From Alopecurus myosuroides (lineage: Eukaryota > Streptophyta > Magnoliopsida > Poales > Poaceae), in NCBI GenBank assembly GCA_028641055.1, contig JAPCYS010000656.1, positions 310,001-374,000 of the forward strand: a DNA stretch of 64,000 nt, given 5' to 3'. The notes beneath the pieces were generated by a model. That model saw only the letters and a program-made list of their open reading frames with translations. It did not search any database and had not been told where the DNA came from. Positions 62,415-64,000 of this stretch are shown here, in pieces. Numbering within the stretch: the stretch's first letter is position 1; each line of letters starts with the position of its first letter. Position numbers and translations under genes: made by a program.

Positions 62415-62894
62415 TGTCGTGGGATTATCACGGCAGACGTTACCGGGGGTAACTGATCTTGGGGCAAGACGACACAGGCGTTTGGGAGAGGGTTTAGCTC
62501 AGAGGAAAACATGATGGAACTCAATCTGGTAGCCGGCAATCAAGTCGCCGAGTCTCCGATCTCAATATATTAACTCAACTCTCGTGTTACACTGGATGCT
62601 CGATATCCCGCGATATTGCTAGAACTCTTGGATCTCTCTCTAAAACTAGACCTGGGAGTCGGTTTATAAAGCACCCGTACCCCCTGGCTTATTCCCCAAG
62701 GCGCACCCTGGGTCCTACCCGGACACGGCACACAAACCCTAGCTTTCCTTTACAATAACCCACAATCCGGGTTGCTGGGCCTACAAACTTGGGCCTTCCA
62801 CAAGCTTCCTTATCCTTAGCCGGATTCTGCGCACCGTCCTTTGGGCCGGGTTACTCCTTGGAGTTTGGCCTACCGGGTTATCATCCCCCCGTCA
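62415..62894 (-). repeat. Right LTR (5' LTR) of the Tat-like element
   Basis: 480 bp, starting TGTCGTGGG and ending CCCCCGTCA on the plus strand, nearly identical to the left LTR at 37238. In element orientation it is the 5' LTR, next to the primer-binding site. Confidence 0.9.
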
Positions 62895-64000
62895 GGGGTC
62901 TCCAGATCGTCTGAATGCCACCAAATCCCATGGTATACCATACCATGTGTGTTAGAGTTTGTCATGGGTCTGGGATTCCCAAGATTCCCTCGCTCTCAGT
63001 GTTAGGGCTTCACCGGTGTTGGATTCTCTCTAGCGGGTTCCAGGACTACTTAGAGCCCGAAACTCCCGGATTTGACGGAACTAGGGGAATCTTGCCAAGA
63101 GGTGGACCCTAACATTTTCTTTGGTGTTCCTTGGTCCTAACCTAACACAAAAAAACAGTTGGTTCCACTTTGCTACCCCCTTTTGGCTCACGGAGAGGGG
63201 CCAGAACGGCAGTTCCGCCTTTTCCCCAGCGGGGCTATGGTTTCTCCGGTGGGGGCTCCGGATCGTATGAATGCCACCAAATCCCATGGTATGACATACC
63301 ATGTGTGTTAGAGTGTGCCATGGTCTTGGATACCCGGGATTACCTTGTTCTCTGTGTTAGGGTTTCACCGATGTCGGATTTCTCTCTCGCGGTTTCCAGG
63401 ACTAATTAATGAGAGCCCGAAACTCCCGGGTGTGATGGAACTTTGGGAATCTTGCCAGGTGTGCCCTACCATTATCTTGGATGTTCCTTGGGCCTAACCT
63501 AACAAAACCAAACAGTTATTTCCACTTTTCTACCCCCTTTCAGCACACGTAGATGGGGAGAACGACAATTCCGTGTTTTTCCCCAGTGGGGCTATGGTTT
63601 CTCCGGAGAGGTGTCTCTAGATCGTATGAATGCCACCAATTCCCATTGCACTACATACCATATGTGCTATAGTGTGGCATGGGTCTTGGATACCCAAGAT
63701 TACCTCGCTCTCTATGTTAGGGTTTGACCGGTGTTGTATTCTCTCTCACGGATTCCATGACTAACTAATAAGAGCCCGAAACTCCTAGGTGTGACAGAAC
63801 TGGGGGAATGTTGCCAATAGGTGGGACCTAGAAGTCTCTTGGGTGTTCCTTGGTCCTAACCTAACACAACCAAGCAGTTAGTTCCACTTTGCTACCCCTT
63901 CCGACTCTCATAGATGGGGCAGAACGATAGTTCCGCTCCGGATCGTCTGAATACCACCAAATCTCATGGTATACCATACCATGTGTTTTAGAGTGTGTCA
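62895..64000. repeat. Tandem satellite array, right block
   Basis: The array resumes in phase at ggggtctccagatcg, matching the point where the left block stopped (ctccggaggggg). About three monomers follow, running off the window end. The third carries the same gttccgctcc deletion seen near 31205 and 34360, so higher-order structure continues. Confidence 0.92.

Larger units (their letters stand above)
37238..62894 (-). mobile_element. Tat-like Gypsy retrotransposon inserted in the satellite
   Basis: Two 480-bp LTRs (37238-37717 and 62415-62894) bound the element; each starts TGTCGTGGG and ends CCCCCGTCA on the plus strand. The flanking target is a G-run (ggggg / gggg), so the duplication is blurred. 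The satellite is in phase on the two sides. Coding direction is minus: primer-binding site, gag, protease with DGGSSIN, and the beginning of reverse transcriptase. An opposite-strand spliced gene lies on the other side. Reverse transcriptase beyond its start, RNase H and integrase are missing. Without the nested 15.8-kb insertion it would be about 9.9 kb. DGGSS protease and an antisense gene are typical of the Tat lineage. Confidence 0.88.

Overview
This is plant nuclear DNA from a grass, most likely a Triticeae-type large genome. The reasons are a GT-AG intron-rich bHLH gene of the maize R/Lc class, grass-style LINEs, Gypsy LTR retrotransposons, hAT and MITE elements nested in one another, and a long tandem satellite array. 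I see nothing prokaryotic. Species cannot be fixed from the sequence alone.

Layout. 1-8770 is old transposon debris: a short LINE (856-3372) with a perfect 14-bp target-site duplication, a degenerate transposon ORF (4266-4802), an LTR-like block (about 5500-6630), a foldback element (about 7091-7475) and a GC-rich retroposon-like stretch. 8771-9395 is a minus-strand LINE 3' end, cut by a 938-bp non-autonomous hAT element (9396-10333) with an 8-bp duplication.

The one convincing host gene is on the minus strand at 16669-10764. It has eight coding exons joining in frame to 560 codons and encodes an R/Lc-type bHLH regulator of anthocyanin genes. Exon 4 is a 15-nt microexon. Intron 5 is about 3.5 kb and carries a poly(A)-tailed retroposon that ends a few bases from the exon 5 splice donor. 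Upstream lie a TATA box, a MITE whose TIR holds a perfect palindrome (17411-17819) and a nearly complete but frame-broken LINE (18456-25347) with a 15-bp duplication.

About 26.0-27.9 kb is an LTR plus primer-binding site and a broken internal ORF. From about 27915 to the window end the underlying DNA is a tandem satellite with a monomer of about 360 bp. It contains a higher-order repeat of about 3.15 kb (nine monomers) and a short dyad in most monomers. The array is split at 37237/62895 by a Tat-like Gypsy element (480-bp identical-length LTRs, minus strand). That element keeps gag, a protease and the start of reverse transcriptase, and also a spliced opposite-strand gene with its own TATA box. 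It is split in turn at 40484-56240 by a 15.8-kb LTR element with 6.1-kb LTRs, a non-coding interior and a perfect GATTT duplication. The order of events is therefore satellite, then Tat-like Gypsy, then the long-LTR element.

The most unusual items are the higher-order satellite with its dyads, the spliced antisense gene in a pol-deleted Gypsy element, the very long LTRs with a diverged LTR-like segment inside the element, and the uneven indel divergence of the two long LTRs, which may be an assembly-quality signal.
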